A stretch of 28,299 nucleotides of DNA from an uncultured Veillonella sp. (GCA_900550175.1 URQX01000007.1:1-28299); one strand, 5' to 3'. Shown: positions 6,438 through 14,564, numbered from the stretch's first letter. Made by a program: numbers and translations. Notes: generated from the sequence alone by a model not told the origin.

Positions 6438-8819
6438 TTACCAAGTTAAATCATCAGTTTCTTGACGACCACGACCAGTCATAGCATCAAGCATGATTCG
6501 TTGTTCTAATTGAGCCACCATTTTCTTAGTGCTTACAACTGCATCTGGATTAACAGAAATGGAGTCGATACCGCTCTTCACAAGGAATTCGCAAAGTTCA
6601 GGGTATACACTTGGTGCTTGGCCACAGATGGATACAGTTTTACCATCTTTATGTGCCACTTCGATAAGATGACGAATAGCTCTACGAACAGCTAAATTAC
6701 GTTCATCGTAAATATGTTGAACTGTTTCGTTATCGCGGTCACAACCGAGAACAAGCATTGTCAAATCGTTAGAACCAATGGAATAACCATCTACATATTT
6801 ATTGAATTGATCAGCTAAGATAATATTTGCTGGAATTTCAGCCATGAGCCAGATTTTGAAATCTTTACCGCGTACAAGGCCTTCTTGAGCCATCAAATTA
6901 GTTACCAGTTCAGCTTCTTCTACAGTACGGCAGAATGGAATCATAACTTGTAAGTTTTTAAAGCCAAATTCGTTACGTACTTTTTTAATTGCTTCTAATT
7001 CCAATTTGAAAGCAGGCGTGTATTTAGGATCATAGTAACGAGACGCACCACGCCAGCCAAGTAATGCGCTGGATTCATGTGGTTCGTATTTGTCGCCACC
7101 TTTAAGATCACGGTATTCGCTAGATTTGAAGTCGCTTAAACGAACCACAACTTGGCGAGGGGCTAATGCTTGGCAAACTTTACGCATACCTTCTGCCAAT
7201 GTATTTACAGCAAAATCACTGCGACCAGTTTCGATAAGGTGCAATGGATGTTCATGGATGAAAGTGGTCCAAATGAACTCTTCACGCATAAGACCGATAC
7301 CGTCGCAAGGCAATACACCATGTTTTTCAGCCAAATCAGGGTCGCCTAAGTTCATATAAATCTTAGTGCCTGTTACAGGTACGTATTCTGTAGCTACAGC
7401 TGCTGAAGCTTGAGCTTCTGGCTTTTTAACAATATCTTCTAATACGCCATCATATACGATACCATTTGTAGCGTCTACAGTAATCATTTGACCATCTTTA
7501 ATAGATGTAGTCGCTTCATGGCTACGGCTCTTAGTACCTACAATACAAGGAATACCAAGCTCACGGCTAACGATGGACGCATGGCAAGTCATACCTCCGG
7601 CATCTGTAACGATAGCTTTTGCTTTTTTCATTGCTGGCACCCAGTCAGGAGCTGTCATAGCTGTGACAAGGATTTCGCCTTCTTTGAACTCATCAATATC
7701 CTCAGGATTGATGATAACATGAGCTTTACCTGCTGCATTACCAGGGGATGCTGGCAAACCTTTTACGATAATATCGCGATTACCTGCATCTAATGTGCTA
7801 GATTTTTCAGTTGTTTTTGGTTTTTCTTTACGGGACCAAACTGTTTCTGGGCGAGCTTGTAAAATCCAAATTCTACCGTCTCGCTCATCTACGCCCCATT
7901 CCATATCCATGTAACAACCATAATGTTTTTCGATTGCTTTTGCATATTCAGCAAGCTCTAACACTTGAGCATCTGTAATAACTTGTTGTTTAGCTTCTTC
8001 AGCTGGAACAACTTCTTCAACACAGTCGCCGTCAGCTTTACGAACTAAGCGGATATGTTTGTCATTAATCATGCGGTCTGTAATTTCCATTTTTGCTTTA
8101 TCTACATGGAAATTATCTGGTGTAACTGTACCTTGTACAACATACTCACCAAGACCCCAAGAACCTTCGATAAGGATATTGTTATCGTTACCTGTTACAA
8201 GGTCAACAGTGAACATTACGCCAGCGGCTTTAGAGAATACCATCATTTGAACGGCAGCACTCAATGCTACTGTCATATGATCGAAACCTTGTTTTACACG
8301 GTAGTATGTTGCACGGTCTGTGAAAGTAGATGCATAACATTCTTTTACTTTCTCGATGATAACGTCAGCACCACGTACATTTAAATATGTATCTTGTTGG
8401 CCTGCGAAACTTGCATCTGGCAAGTCTTCTGCTGTTGCACTAGAACGAACTGCTACAAATGGATTTTCTTCGTTTACTTTTTTACCAAGTTCTTCATAAG
8501 CATGACGGATAGCATCTGCCAATTCTTTTGGCATTTCTTCTTCGCAAATCATGCGGCGAATTTTAGCACATACTTCACGCAATAATGCAGAATTTTCTAC
8601 ATCATCTAACGCATCAAGTTCAGCGCGGATTTTATCTTCCAAACCTGTTGCTTTCATAAACTCACGATAACCATGAGCAGTTGTAGCAAAACCGTAAGGT
8701 ACAGGTACATTAGTGGAGGATGTCAATTCCCCTAAGGAAGAAGACTTACCACCAACTAAATTAACATCTTCACGTCGTAATTCATCAAACCAAAGTACGT
8801 ATGCTGTTTCGCGATTCAT
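6438..8819 (-). CDS. ppsA: Phosphoenolpyruvate synthase (pyruvate, water dikinase)
   Basis: PEP synthase makes PEP from pyruvate and ATP, releasing AMP and Pi, and is the entry to gluconeogenesis from lactate or pyruvate. At 793 residues it matches the E. coli PpsA length (about 792) and not the longer PPDK. The N-terminal ATP-grasp part begins YVLWFDELRREDVNLVGGKSSSLGE and contains AVRSSATAEDLPDASFAGQQ at about 123-142. The swivelling domain has the phosphohistidine H413 in GGMTCHAS. The C-terminal barrel carries MREEFIW, MIPFCRT, GSNDLT and C732 in ICGQAP. T411, two residues before H413, is the expected PpsR target. GGAGG lies seven bases before ATG 8819. It is monocistronic between a strong promoter and a terminator. 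Confidence 0.96.
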   Translation of the reverse strand: MNRETAYVLWFDELRREDVNLVGGKSSSLGELTSSTNVPVPYGFATTAHGYREFMKATGLEDKIRAELDALDDVENSALLREVCAKIRRMICEEEMPKELADAIRHAYEELGKKVNEENPFVAVRSSATAEDLPDASFAGQQDTYLNVRGADVIIEKVKECYASTFTDRATYYRVKQGFDHMTVALSAAVQMMVFSKAAGVMFTVDLVTGNDNNILIEGSWGLGEYVVQGTVTPDNFHVDKAKMEITDRMINDKHIRLVRKADGDCVEEVVPAEEAKQQVITDAQVLELAEYAKAIEKHYGCYMDMEWGVDERDGRIWILQARPETVWSRKEKPKTTEKSSTLDAGNRDIIVKGLPASPGNAAGKAHVIINPEDIDEFKEGEILVTAMTAPDWVPAMKKAKAIVTDAGGMTCHASIVSRELGIPCIVGTKSRSHEATTSIKDGQMITVDATNGIVYDGVLEDIVKKPEAQASAAVATEYVPVTGTKIYMNLGDPDLAEKHGVLPCDGIGLMREEFIWTTFIHEHPLHLIETGRSDFAVNTLAEGMRKVCQALAPRQVVVRLSDFKSSEYRDLKGGDKYEPHESSALLGWRGASRYYDPKYTPAFKLELEAIKKVRNEFGFKNLQVMIPFCRTVEEAELVTNLMAQEGLVRGKDFKIWLMAEIPANIILADQFNKYVDGYSIGSNDLTMLVLGCDRDNETVQHIYDERNLAVRRAIRHLIEVAHKDGKTVSICGQAPSVYPELCEFLVKSGIDSISVNPDAVVSTKKMVAQLEQRIMLDAMTGRGRQETDDLTW

Positions 8820-8847
8820 GTGAGAACCTCCTAGATTAATTAGTGCA

Positions 8848-8869
8848 ACACATTAAACCTTTTACACAT
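8848..8869 (-). repeat. Tandem ATGTGT repeat at the ppsA start site
   Basis: On the minus strand ATGTGT occurs at 8869-8864 and again at 8853-8848, 16 bases apart. The first copy is at the predicted transcription start of ppsA and the second about 16 bases further in. The spacing and place suit a repressor roadblock site, but the repeat is short and may be chance. Confidence 0.35.
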
Positions 8870-8871
8870 AA

Positions 8872-8900
8872 ATAGTATACCTTAATTTACAATCTGTCAA
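8872..8900 (-). promoter_or_regulatory. Promoter of ppsA
   Basis: On the minus strand, a perfect -35 TTGACA (8900-8895) and -10 TACTAT (8877-8872) are 17 bases apart, close to consensus. The leader is about 45 bases. A promoter this strong suggests that control acts by repression. Confidence 0.88.
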
Positions 8901-8935
8901 TTTTTATGAGGATTATTATACAAATAAAACTCAAC

Positions 8936-8976
8936 TAAAAATAAAAAATGATTGCCTAATTATAGACAATCATCTT
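8936..8976 (-). terminator. Terminator after the small membrane-protein genes
   Basis: ATGATTG / CAATCAT arms enclose a 12-base loop and are followed on the minus strand by TTTTTTATTTTT. It starts eight bases after the stop at 8984. Confidence 0.8.
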
Positions 8977-8983
8977 TTTTATC

Positions 8984-9394
8984 TTAGTTTGACACATGAA
9001 CAATAAATCTTAATTGATCGGGCTTCATATCACTGCCATTAACAAATAAAATGCCATCCTCTAAAGTAATACGATATAGTAATGTAGCATCTGAAGTCTC
9101 AATTTTCTCAACTTTACTATTAGGAAAAATATAGCTAATAGTTTCTAAGGTTTGAGGCATAACAGTTTTATAATCTGGACTGACCTTCATATCAAGATAC
9201 TGAACCCACTCCCCATTGCTATATTGACCATAAGACATTCTAATATCTTCACTATTAGAAACAACAACTAATCTATTCAAAACTGCTTCAGCAGTTTCAT
9301 GTTTATTATCTTTATCAATCTTGTAATAAATGGAGTAGGTCAATATAGAAAGTACTATTAATCCTAATAAAAAAATTATATACTTCTTTTTCAT
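8984..9394 (-). CDS. Uncharacterised membrane-anchored protein, 136 aa
   Basis: I do not recognise this protein. The chosen start is ATG 9394 (MKKKYIIFLLGLIVLSI), which gives a basic N-terminus followed by one hydrophobic segment (about residues 4-24). A GGAG lies 11 bases upstream, which is rather far. A GTG at 9439 would add 15 residues but has no ribosome site. The remaining 110 or so residues are polar (SYGQYSNGEWVQYLDMKVSP, then a beta-rich SKVEKIETSDATLLYRITLE) and probably lie outside the membrane. There is no lipobox Cys. It follows two other membrane-protein genes on the same strand after 64 bases and is the last gene before a terminator. The segment is visibly more A+T-rich than the housekeeping genes around it. 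Confidence 0.7.
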   Translation of the reverse strand: MKKKYIIFLLGLIVLSILTYSIYYKIDKDNKHETAEAVLNRLVVVSNSEDIRMSYGQYSNGEWVQYLDMKVSPDYKTVMPQTLETISYIFPNSKVEKIETSDATLLYRITLEDGILFVNGSDMKPDQLRFIVHVSN

Positions 9395-9458
9395 GATATA
9401 TAATACTCCACTAACAATTAAAGTTAACTCAAATAGCACCGTTTAAAAACACGCAGGA

Positions 9459-9905
9459 TTACTCTCTTGCTCTTCCTGGCTGTAATAAAAATAGATACAT
9501 TCCAAGCATCAAGAATTCAAAAATAGTATCATTCATAAAAAGACTTAAAAGTATTAAGGCTATAAAAATCGGATATACCCAAAATGGAAATCCTATATCA
9601 TAAGATCTTCTCATGCCAGTCATAAAAAAGAATGTAAATCCATAAATACCAAAAGAATATCCTAAGATTAAATATTTAATCCCTTCAATAATATCTGTTG
9701 ATTGCATTACATCGCTACCAAAGCTAATTAATAAAATACAACACATAAACGAAAAAACATTGCCGAAAAAATAGAATAAGCGTCCTAATGGTACCTCTGG
9801 ATCTAAATATTTAATATGCCTAGACTTTCCATATATCATTAATAATATTGAAATAACAATGCATATAGGGGGCATAGTATATCCAAGCCACTGTATTATT
9901 ACCAT
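9459..9905 (-). CDS. Uncharacterised multi-pass membrane protein, 148 aa
   Basis: I do not recognise this protein. It is strongly hydrophobic, with about four predicted membrane segments: near residues 8-25 (PPICIVISILLMIYG), 42-63 (LFYFFGNVFSFMCCILLISF), 76-96 (LILGYSFGIYGFTFFFMTG) and 108-140 (VYPIFIALILLSLF and the following FEFLMLGMYLFLL). A short polar loop between the first two reads KSRHIKYLDPEVPLG. The tail QPGRARE is polar. GGAGTG lies about eight bases before ATG 9905. It starts three bases after the stop of the 80-residue gene upstream, so the two are almost certainly co-transcribed. The codons are A+T-rich. No catalytic motif is visible. Confidence 0.7.
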   Translation of the reverse strand: MVIIQWLGYTMPPICIVISILLMIYGKSRHIKYLDPEVPLGRLFYFFGNVFSFMCCILLISFGSDVMQSTDIIEGIKYLILGYSFGIYGFTFFFMTGMRRSYDIGFPFWVYPIFIALILLSLFMNDTIFEFLMLGMYLFLLQPGRARE

Positions 9906-9908
9906 CTG

Positions 9909-10151
9909 TTACACTCCAAATAATGTTTTCATTATAAACAATACTATTATAATTAATATATTTAACATAAGCTGCAATTCAGGTGAAAGATTATAATATG
10001 TTAATAAAGAAAAACCACCACTAACAATAATTATACTTATACTAGCTAGTATGATTATAGATTTTTCTATACGATGATTTTCTTTATATCTCTTATATAA
10101 AACATAAGCTACATAAATAATCCATAACCACGGAACAAATTCAGGTTTCAT
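9909..10151 (-). CDS. Uncharacterised small membrane protein, 80 aa
   Basis: I do not recognise this protein. It has an N-terminal aromatic hydrophobic stretch (PWLWIIYVAYVLY, about 7-19), a basic loop KRYKENHRIEK, and two further membrane segments (about 31-50 and 60-78). Its ATG overlaps the TGA of the upstream Nudix gene by four bases (ATGA), so it is probably translationally coupled to that gene. Together with the 148-residue gene downstream it forms a small membrane-protein pair. It is short and hydrophobic, but the coupling at both ends makes a chance open frame unlikely. Confidence 0.65.
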   Translation of the reverse strand: MKPEFVPWLWIIYVAYVLYKRYKENHRIEKSIIILASISIIIVSGGFSLLTYYNLSPELQLMLNILIIIVLFIMKTLFGV

Positions 10152-10765
10152 TTAACCGCCCTATATATATCTAAAAAGTTCTTCAGTACTCGCCCCGTAA
10201 GCCCCCATATGGTGTATTGTTTATAGGGATAGAAATAGACGGAGTAGTTTTGTCTGATTTTCCAATCAATGTTGTAGCCTTCTAATAAATGGAACGGAAA
10301 GTCTTTTAATGGTTTCGTTCCAATGTCTAGATGCCCCACCGTCGGTTCCATATCTAATAGATATTGTAATGGAACTGTGAAAACCTCTCCTACTTCGTCT
10401 GGATTTGGTTTCAAATCACTTGTGTGTAGGCGCACGACTACGGCATATAGTTTGACACCTATCGCAGATACGAGACAATCTAAATTACCAAGTAATTCAA
10501 TTTGATCTAAATCGATACCCAGTTCCTCAGAGCATTCACGCATCGCAGCATGTGCACTGCTTTTATCATTAGGCTCACAGTGTCCACCAGGAAAACTGAT
10601 TTCCCCTGGTTGACGGCGTAGTTTATTACTACGTACAGTAAATACTACATGATCTTTCCCATCGATTTCTAGTAATGGTACAGCTACTGCCGCAGTTATA
10701 ACGTCAATATCGGTAAGAACAGTATGTTCTCGTTGTTCTAAAAAGTTGCTTAGTTCTTTGTCCAT
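10148..10765 (-). CDS. Nudix hydrolase, CoA pyrophosphatase (NudL) type
   Basis: NudL-type enzymes cleave coenzyme A and its derivatives to 3',5'-ADP and phosphopantetheine. The 205-residue protein carries the CoA-specific signature VRSNKLRRQPGEISFPGG (about 44-61). The Nudix helix runs directly on from this (GGHCEPNDKSSAHAAMRECS, then EELGI, about 60-83), with the metal-binding REcsEE intact. The start is taken as ATG 10765 (MDKELSNFLEQREH), with AGAGGA about six bases upstream. An ATG 60 bases earlier lies at an unlikely distance from any ribosome site. It is the first gene of a unit that continues into three membrane-protein genes. The substrate is inferred from the signature only. Confidence 0.87.
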   Translation of the reverse strand: MDKELSNFLEQREHTVLTDIDVITAAVAVPLLEIDGKDHVVFTVRSNKLRRQPGEISFPGGHCEPNDKSSAHAAMRECSEELGIDLDQIELLGNLDCLVSAIGVKLYAVVVRLHTSDLKPNPDEVGEVFTVPLQYLLDMEPTVGHLDIGTKPLKDFPFHLLEGYNIDWKIRQNYSVYFYPYKQYTIWGLTGRVLKNFLDIYRAVK

Positions 10766-10826
10766 ATATAGTCCTCTTACTTTATAGATACTATACGATA
10801 TCTCTATAAATCTTTTATGTGTCAAA

Positions 10827-10874
10827 TTTGTATTTTATATTTGTATCTGTATTTATATTTGAATTTATATTTTA
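10827..10874. repeat. A+T-rich short-period repeat upstream of the Nudix gene
   Basis: The segment is built of near-copies of TATATTTG / TATTTATATTTG, read on the plus strand. It lies between the Nudix gene and the tyrS terminator. It may act as an UP-like element: a TTGACA (minus strand, 10825-10820) lies at its edge, but no convincing -10 is found at the right distance. Confidence 0.4.
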
Positions 10875-10962
10875 CTTTCATTATACATGAACTTGTAAGT
10901 CATTTTTTGCTTCACAAACAAAAGATTTAGTAGATAAATAATCTTATAGACCAAATAGACAG

Positions 10963-11000
10963 AAAAAAACTGTGATGAGGTTTCTATCTCATCACAGTTT
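10963..11000 (-). terminator. Terminator after tyrS
   Basis: A perfect 13-bp stem AAACTGTGATGAG / CTCATCACAGTTT encloses an eight-base loop and is followed by a T run on the minus strand. It lies four bases after the tyrS stop. Confidence 0.92.
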
Positions 11001-11004
11001 TATA

Positions 11005-12213
11005 TTAGTTAAATTTAATTTTTACGAATTTACGTTTACCAACTTGAACAATCATGCCATCTTCAAGGGTAAGGTTTTCTTCTGTATATTTTTCACCGTT
11101 TACTTTGAAAGCACCGGCTTTAATGGAGCGACGTGCCTCACCATTAGAAGCAGTCAAACCAGCATCTGTACAGAATTGTGGAACAAATATTGGTTCTGTT
11201 GGCGCATCCATAGCGTATTCAGGAATATCTGTAGGTAATGCACGTTGTTGGAATACGCGTTTGAATTCTTCTTCAGCTTCAAGAGCAGCGTCTTCACCAT
11301 GGTACAAACGAACGATGGTACGAGCTAATTGCATTTTAGCATCACGTGGATGTAACTCACCACTTTCAAGACGTTTTTCCATGTCCTCTTGTTCTTCAAT
11401 TGGCATATCTGTAACGAGCATGAAGTAGCGCATCATCAATTCATCAGGAATAGACATTGCTTTACCGTACATTTCTTTAGGTTCTTCATCGATACCGATG
11501 TAGTTACCTAAAGATTTACTCATTTTTTGAACCCCATCAAGGCCTTCAAGCAATGGCATTGTGATAACAACTTGTGGTTCTTGACCTTCTAATTCTTGTA
11601 AATGACGACCCATTAACAAGTTGAAAGTCTGGTCTGTACCACCAAATTCAACATCAGCATGTAAAGCAACGGAATCATGACCTTGCATCAATGGATACAT
11701 AAATTCATGAACACCGATTGCACGACCTTCTTTGAAACGTTTGTTGAAATCATCACGTTCCATCATACGCGCTACAGTGTAAGAACTTGCCAAGCGAAGT
11801 ACATCAGCAAAGTTCATGGATTCAAGCCATTCACTGTTGTCACGAACGATAGTTTTTTCAGGATCCAACACTTTGGAGATTTGAGTTTTATATGTTTCAG
11901 CATTTTTCAATACTTCTTCTTTTGTAAGTGGTGGACGAGTAACGCTTTTACCAGTAGGATCACCAATACGAGCAGTGAAACCACCGATAACTATCACTAC
12001 TTGATGACCAAATTCTTGGAACAAACGTAATTTACGAAGTGGTACAGTGTGACCCAAATGAATATCTGGCGCTGTTGGGTCCAAACCTAATTTTACAACT
12101 AAAGGTTTATTTTCCTTAATGGATTTTTCTATTTTCTTTACAAGATCTTGTTCGTTAATTAAATCTGCTACGCCGTGTTTAATTTGGCGCACTTGTTCTT
12201 GAGCACTAACCAT
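11005..12213 (-). CDS. tyrS: Tyrosyl-tRNA synthetase
   Basis: This class I synthetase charges tRNA-Tyr. The 402-residue protein shows the HIGH-type signature HLGHT at 52-56, the tyrosine pocket (GGTDQTFNLLMGRH at about 191-204), the KMSKS loop at 230-234 and an S4-like RNA-binding domain at about 340-400 (EARRSIKAGAFKVNGE). The sequence resembles the TyrZ-like bacterial subgroup (KLGLDPTAPDIHLGH) more than the TyrS type of B. subtilis. GAGGAGG lies six bases before ATG 12213. The leader is only about 20-25 bases, so the T-box riboswitch common on Firmicutes tyrosyl synthetase genes is absent. It is monocistronic and divergent from the PBP gene. Confidence 0.96.
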   Translation of the reverse strand: MVSAQEQVRQIKHGVADLINEQDLVKKIEKSIKENKPLVVKLGLDPTAPDIHLGHTVPLRKLRLFQEFGHQVVIVIGGFTARIGDPTGKSVTRPPLTKEEVLKNAETYKTQISKVLDPEKTIVRDNSEWLESMNFADVLRLASSYTVARMMERDDFNKRFKEGRAIGVHEFMYPLMQGHDSVALHADVEFGGTDQTFNLLMGRHLQELEGQEPQVVITMPLLEGLDGVQKMSKSLGNYIGIDEEPKEMYGKAMSIPDELMMRYFMLVTDMPIEEQEDMEKRLESGELHPRDAKMQLARTIVRLYHGEDAALEAEEEFKRVFQQRALPTDIPEYAMDAPTEPIFVPQFCTDAGLTASNGEARRSIKAGAFKVNGEKYTEENLTLEDGMIVQVGKRKFVKIKFN

Positions 12214-12242
12214 GATAATCCTCCTCGAAATACTATTGTTTT

Positions 12243-12271
12243 AGTATACCATTATCTAAAAACTTTCACAA
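12243..12271 (-). promoter_or_regulatory. Promoter of tyrS
   Basis: On the minus strand, -35 TTGTGA (12271-12266) and -10 TATACT (12248-12243) are separated by 17 bases. It lies back to back with the candidate promoter of the PBP gene. Confidence 0.75.
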
Positions 12272-12285
12272 TTATATATATAGTA

Positions 12286-12312
12286 TTGGTTTTAAGCCAT
12301 TTATGATATAAT
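12286..12312 (+). promoter_or_regulatory. Candidate promoter of the class A PBP gene
   Basis: A perfect -10 TATAAT lies at 12307-12312. The -35 is weak: TTGGTT at 12286-12291 with a short 15-base spacer, or TATTGG with 17. The leader would be about 55 bases. Confidence 0.55.
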
Positions 12313-12375
12313 ATTTATAATTGCGTAATAGAATTTACGTTATATTTACTAACAAAAGAAAAAAGAGGTGACTCT

Positions 12376-14469
12376 ATGAGTAATAACTCAAATGCGAGAA
12401 GCAGCCGCCGTTCTAACGGTAGCGGCTCTACACCGAAGAAAACAAGTCCAAAGCGTCTATTTTGGATTTGTGCCCTTCTCCTTATACTCATCGTAGCCGG
12501 AGGTGGCTGTGGTTTTATCAGTGCCACACTGTCTAACCTACCAGATGTATCCAATGTACGTCCTTCTGCATCGTCCCAAATTTACGATGTGCATGGTAAT
12601 CTCATCACAACGGTTCATTCCACAGAAAACAGATTGCCAGTGCCGTTAAAAGATGTACCAAAGGATTTACAAAATGCCTTTGTTGCTACTGAGGACTCTC
12701 GCTTCTACTCCCATCACGGTATCGACCCAGTTGGTATCTTGCGTGCTGTATGGGTTAACCTTGTTCATAGTGGCGTATCTGAAGGTGGTTCTACTATCAC
12801 TCAACAGTTAGCGCGTAATGCATTCTTATCTCAAGACAGAACATTTAAACGTAAAATTTCTGAAGCATTGCTAGCACTAAAAATTGAACAACATTACACA
12901 AAGGATGAAATCCTTGAAATGTACATGAATCAAATCTACTTTGGTCAAGGTGCATACGGTGTACAATCTGCAGCTCATGTGTACTTTGGTAAAGATGCCA
13001 GTCAATTAACGCTTGCCCAAGCAGCGCTCATTGCGGGCTTACCACAAAGTCCTAACTACTACTCTCCATTCAATGATTTGGAGGCTAGTAAAAAACGTCA
13101 AGCCGTTGTATTAGGCCAAATGGTTAAATACGGTTACATTACACAAGAGCAAGCCGATCAAGCTCGTCAAGCAGATTTAGGCTTAGTGGCAAAACAAGAA
13201 CAAACGCATGAAAAATCTAATGCATCTTACTTCATTAACTATGTTATTGCACAAGTTTCTGAAAAATATGGTGACGATGCAATCTATAAAGATGGTTTAA
13301 AAATTTATACCACTCTCGATATGGATGCACAAAATGCAGCTGTAGCAGCAATGCAAAACTTGCCTAACTACTACACTGATAGCAATGGTTTACATCAACC
13401 ACAAGGTGCTATCGTAGCTATGAACCCTCATAATGGTTATATTATGGCTATGGTTGGTGGCCGTGGTGATGATGCATTTAACCGTGCTACACAAGCAGAA
13501 CGTCAACCAGGTTCCACTATGAAACCATTTGTATATTTAGCAGCTATTCAATCTGGTAAAACTCCTGGTTCCATCGTAGATGATAGCCCTGTTACATTTG
13601 GTAACTGGAGCCCTAAAAACTATGAAAATGACTTCGAAGGTAATATTACATACCGCTATGCATTACAACATTCTCGTAACGTAGCTGCCGTAAAAATTGC
13701 TGATGAAGTAGGTATGTCCAAGATTATTAAACTTGCTAAAGAAATGGGTATTACTACCCTTACAGATCAAGATAATAACTTGTCTACAGCACTTGGTGGT
13801 TTAACTCATGGTGTTACACCTCTTGAAATGGTACAAGCCTATGGCGTACTCGCTAATGGTGGTATCAAGGTTCAACCTACAGCAATCGTTAAAATTGTAG
13901 ACCGCAATGGTCAAGTTGTGGAAGAAAACTCCATTCAAGAAAAACGCGTTGTAGATGAAAAAGATGCTGCCATCATCACAAGTATGCTAGAATCTGTTAT
14001 TAACGGTGGTACTGGTGGTAATGCAGCAATCGGTCGTCCTGCAGCTGGTAAAACAGGTACAACAGATGATTCCAAGGATGCTTGGTTCGTTGGTTATACA
14101 CCTGATCTTGTAGCTGCCGTTTGGATTGGTGACGACTACGGTTCTGAAACATTACACGGCATTACAGGTGGTACTACACCAGCTATTATGTGGGGTCAAT
14201 TCATGGCTAATGCTCTTGCCAATACCCCTGCATCTGACTTCTCTGTTCCTGCTAGTGCACAATCAGCTATCTCTGAAGGTTATTACAATCCTGTAAAAGC
14301 ACAGCCTAAAAAAGAGGCTGCTAAGGACGAAAAAGCAGACAAAAAAGACGATAAAGACAAGAAAAAAGATGAAGCAGTAAAAGATGACAGTGGCTCTTCT
14401 AAGGAAGATGTGAGTGAACCAAAATCTAATTCATCTAAAAGTAAAAAGTCTAGTAAAAAGGATCACTAA
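12376..14469 (+). CDS. Class A penicillin-binding protein 1A (transglycosylase/transpeptidase)
   Basis: This bifunctional enzyme polymerises and crosslinks peptidoglycan outside the cytoplasmic membrane. The 697-residue protein has a short basic cytoplasmic N-terminus and one membrane anchor (about 28-50). The GT51 domain follows, with catalytic E106 in ATEDSRFYSHHG and GGSTITQQLARN at 137-148. The transpeptidase domain carries S380-K383 in PGSTMKP, S433-R434-N435, and the KTGT triad motif at 559-562. The last 55 residues are a low-complexity Lys/Asp/Ser tail, rich in KKDDK-like runs, probably disordered and in contact with the wall. GAGGTGA precedes ATG 12376. The gene is alone on the plus strand and divergent from tyrS. 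Family naming varies (pbpA, ponA, mrcA), so no symbol is given. Confidence 0.95.
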   Translation: MSNNSNARSSRRSNGSGSTPKKTSPKRLFWICALLLILIVAGGGCGFISATLSNLPDVSNVRPSASSQIYDVHGNLITTVHSTENRLPVPLKDVPKDLQNAFVATEDSRFYSHHGIDPVGILRAVWVNLVHSGVSEGGSTITQQLARNAFLSQDRTFKRKISEALLALKIEQHYTKDEILEMYMNQIYFGQGAYGVQSAAHVYFGKDASQLTLAQAALIAGLPQSPNYYSPFNDLEASKKRQAVVLGQMVKYGYITQEQADQARQADLGLVAKQEQTHEKSNASYFINYVIAQVSEKYGDDAIYKDGLKIYTTLDMDAQNAAVAAMQNLPNYYTDSNGLHQPQGAIVAMNPHNGYIMAMVGGRGDDAFNRATQAERQPGSTMKPFVYLAAIQSGKTPGSIVDDSPVTFGNWSPKNYENDFEGNITYRYALQHSRNVAAVKIADEVGMSKIIKLAKEMGITTLTDQDNNLSTALGGLTHGVTPLEMVQAYGVLANGGIKVQPTAIVKIVDRNGQVVEENSIQEKRVVDEKDAAIITSMLESVINGGTGGNAAIGRPAAGKTGTTDDSKDAWFVGYTPDLVAAVWIGDDYGSETLHGITGGTTPAIMWGQFMANALANTPASDFSVPASAQSAISEGYYNPVKAQPKKEAAKDEKADKKDDKDKKKDEAVKDDSGSSKEDVSEPKSNSSKSKKSSKKDH

Positions 14470-14481
14470 ATATAGTAATCT

Positions 14482-14520
14482 GCAAAAGGAGTAGAACATT
14501 ATATTCTACCCCTTTTTTGC
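14482..14520 (+). terminator. Terminator after the PBP gene
   Basis: A stem with GCAAAAGG and GTAGAA arms pairs with TTCTAC and CCTTTT, with one mismatch, and ends in T6. It lies 13 bases after the PBP stop. Confidence 0.85.
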
Positions 14521-14564
14521 ATAGAAAAAGGTAGTAAGCTCAAAGAACTTACTACCTTTTCTAT
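14521..14564. terminator. Terminator serving mutS2, possibly bidirectional
   Basis: ATAGAAAA-GGTAGTAAG pairs with its complement around a nine-base loop, with one bulged A. On the minus strand the 3' arm runs into CCTTTTTCTAT, suiting the end of mutS2. It stands between two convergent genes. Confidence 0.75.

Noticed and set aside
7090..8585. Several plus-strand frames of 60-110 codons across ppsA
   Set aside because: All are antisense to continuous, conserved PEP synthase motifs. They are chance frames from codon bias.
8984..10151. The membrane-protein genes considered as a toxin/immunity or phage-defence set
   Set aside because: No nuclease, toxin, sensor or known defence domain is visible, and there are no mobile-element ends. 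I list them only as unknown.
10827..10874. A+T-rich repeat considered as a CRISPR or origin-like iteron array
   Set aside because: The units are short and inexact without unique spacers or DnaA-box-like elements. Low-complexity promoter DNA is the simpler reading.
12214..12375. Possible T-box riboswitch for tyrS
   Set aside because: The tyrS leader predicted from its promoter is only 20-25 bases, with no T-box sequence or terminator. The same holds for pheST (about 30 bases).
12315..12554. A 79-codon minus-strand frame near the start of the PBP gene
   Set aside because: It is antisense to the PBP N-terminus and crosses its promoter leader. It has no ribosome site, and its sequence mirrors the Ser/Arg-rich codons of the PBP.
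14300..14469. Lys/Asp-codon-rich repeat at the end of the PBP gene considered as a DNA repeat or phase-variable tract
   Set aside because: The units are irregular and lack a fixed period. They encode the low-complexity tail often seen on class A PBPs.
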